From contig CAJKKJ010000058.1 in the NCBI GenBank assembly GCA_905200435.1, forward strand, positions 1-6,247: a stretch of 6,247 nucleotides of DNA, given 5' to 3'. Of this stretch, positions 5,861 through 6,247 are shown piece after piece. This stretch comes from an uncultured Bacillota bacterium (lineage in GTDB: Bacteria > Bacillota_I > Bacilli_A > RF39 > UBA660). A program made the position numbers and the translations under genes. A model generated the notes under the pieces. It worked only from the letters and a program-made list of their open reading frames with translations, ran no database searches and was not told the origin of the DNA. Positions within the stretch are counted from its first letter, which is position 1. Every line of letters begins with the position of its first letter.

Positions 5861-6247
5861 TATTTCTAATATATCTGTCCAATTAATTGGAAAACCTATC
5901 TTTTTAAGTATTTCTACGATTGACACACTATTTACTTTTCCATTTAAAATATCAAGTTCATAACTAATTTCATGGACCAAATCTCTAAATTCTGCTTCAT
6001 TCAACATGTATTTCATTATTAAAACAAGCGCAAATAAGTCATTTTTTCCAAAAATATATCCATCTTCATCCATGTCAATGTCAAGTAATTTATGATACTT
6101 GGTATCAGGTATTTTTCTACCAGTTCGATGATCAAAGAAAATATCTTCATGAGCACATATATTTCTGAAATTAGCAAGCAATGATAAATAAATAAGCATT
6201 GTATCACTACTTATGTCATATACATCAGCAATACTCCTTCTATCCTC
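5858..6247 (-). CDS. Abi family protein (AbiD/AbiF-type HEPN), C-terminal part
   Basis: The frame is open to the right edge of the window, so only the last 129 residues are visible; the internal ATG at 6199 is not the real start. The visible part begins EDRRSIADVYDIS and continues with LLANFRNICAHEDIFFD, where Arg28 and His33 form the RN-x3-H core of a HEPN ribonuclease fold as found in the Abi_2 (AbiD/AbiF) abortive-infection family. IGFPINW near the end is also typical of these C-termini. Lactococcal AbiD/AbiF members abort phage infection, and HEPN relatives cut RNA when activated; activity here is inferred from the motif only. Housekeeping or orphan roles are possible, since Abi_2 proteins are common in gut Bacillota. 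The missing N-terminal half prevents a finer call. It runs directly into htrA, with overlapping stop and ribosome site. Confidence 0.8.
   Translation of the reverse strand, partial: EDRRSIADVYDISSDTMLIYLSLLANFRNICAHEDIFFDHRTGRKIPDTKYHKLLDIDMDEDGYIFGKNDLFALVLIMKYMLNEAEFRDLVHEISYELDILNGKVNSVSIVEILKKIGFPINWTDILEI

Noticed and set aside
5850..5882. An upstream start for htrA that would add MDRYIRNIGGF
   Set aside because: It would place the AGGAGGA inside the coding region and a charged segment before the membrane anchor; the ATG at 5849 has ideal spacing.
6019..6207. A 62-codon minus-strand frame overlapping the Abi-family gene
   Set aside because: It is out of frame with the conserved RNICAH-containing protein and shows no motif of its own.

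Overview
This is a very AT-rich, compact bacterial window with six recognisable genes, of which the last (right edge) is incomplete, plus a possible seventh starting at the left edge. A lipoteichoic-acid-synthase-type enzyme, strong AGGAGG ribosome sites, a SipW-type (Ser-His) signal peptidase and an S1C HtrA protease together point to a low-GC Bacillota, either an uncultured Bacilli lineage (RF39/Erysipelotrichales-like) or a low-GC Clostridia. TGA is used as a stop (pepD and htrA both end in it) and Trp is written TGG, so the code is standard rather than Mycoplasma-type. The genus cannot be decided from the window.

Layout. Left block, minus strand: the first codons of a possible gene leaving the window (1-26), a small carboxymuconolactone-decarboxylase-fold protein (28-345) and an aminoacyl-histidine dipeptidase (517-1953). 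A 253-base divergent intergenic region follows, with a good sigma-A-type promoter facing right and an extended -10 promoter facing left. Centre, plus strand: a 665-residue membrane sulfatase-fold protein of the LtaS family (2207-4204). It meets the right block head-on at a hairpin that can terminate transcription from both sides. Right block, minus strand, in transcription order: the C-terminal part of an Abi-family HEPN protein (5858-6247, entering from the right edge), a membrane-anchored HtrA/DegP protease (4749-5849) and a SipW-type signal peptidase I (4228-4698).

How the genes work together. The LtaS-like enzyme, HtrA and signal peptidase all act at the outer face of the membrane, so the right two thirds form a cell-envelope and secretion-quality neighbourhood. 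The dipeptidase and the CMD-fold protein are ordinary cytoplasmic metabolism. The abi stop codon lies inside the ribosome site of htrA, so these two are almost certainly co-transcribed and probably translationally coupled. The htrA terminator hairpin is superimposed on what looks like the promoter of the signal peptidase gene.

No mobile element, CRISPR array, tRNA or rRNA is visible. The observations most worth checking are the abi-htrA coupling, the overlapping terminator/promoter, and cysteine pairs close to the active sites of both large exported enzymes. None of these by itself establishes a new system.
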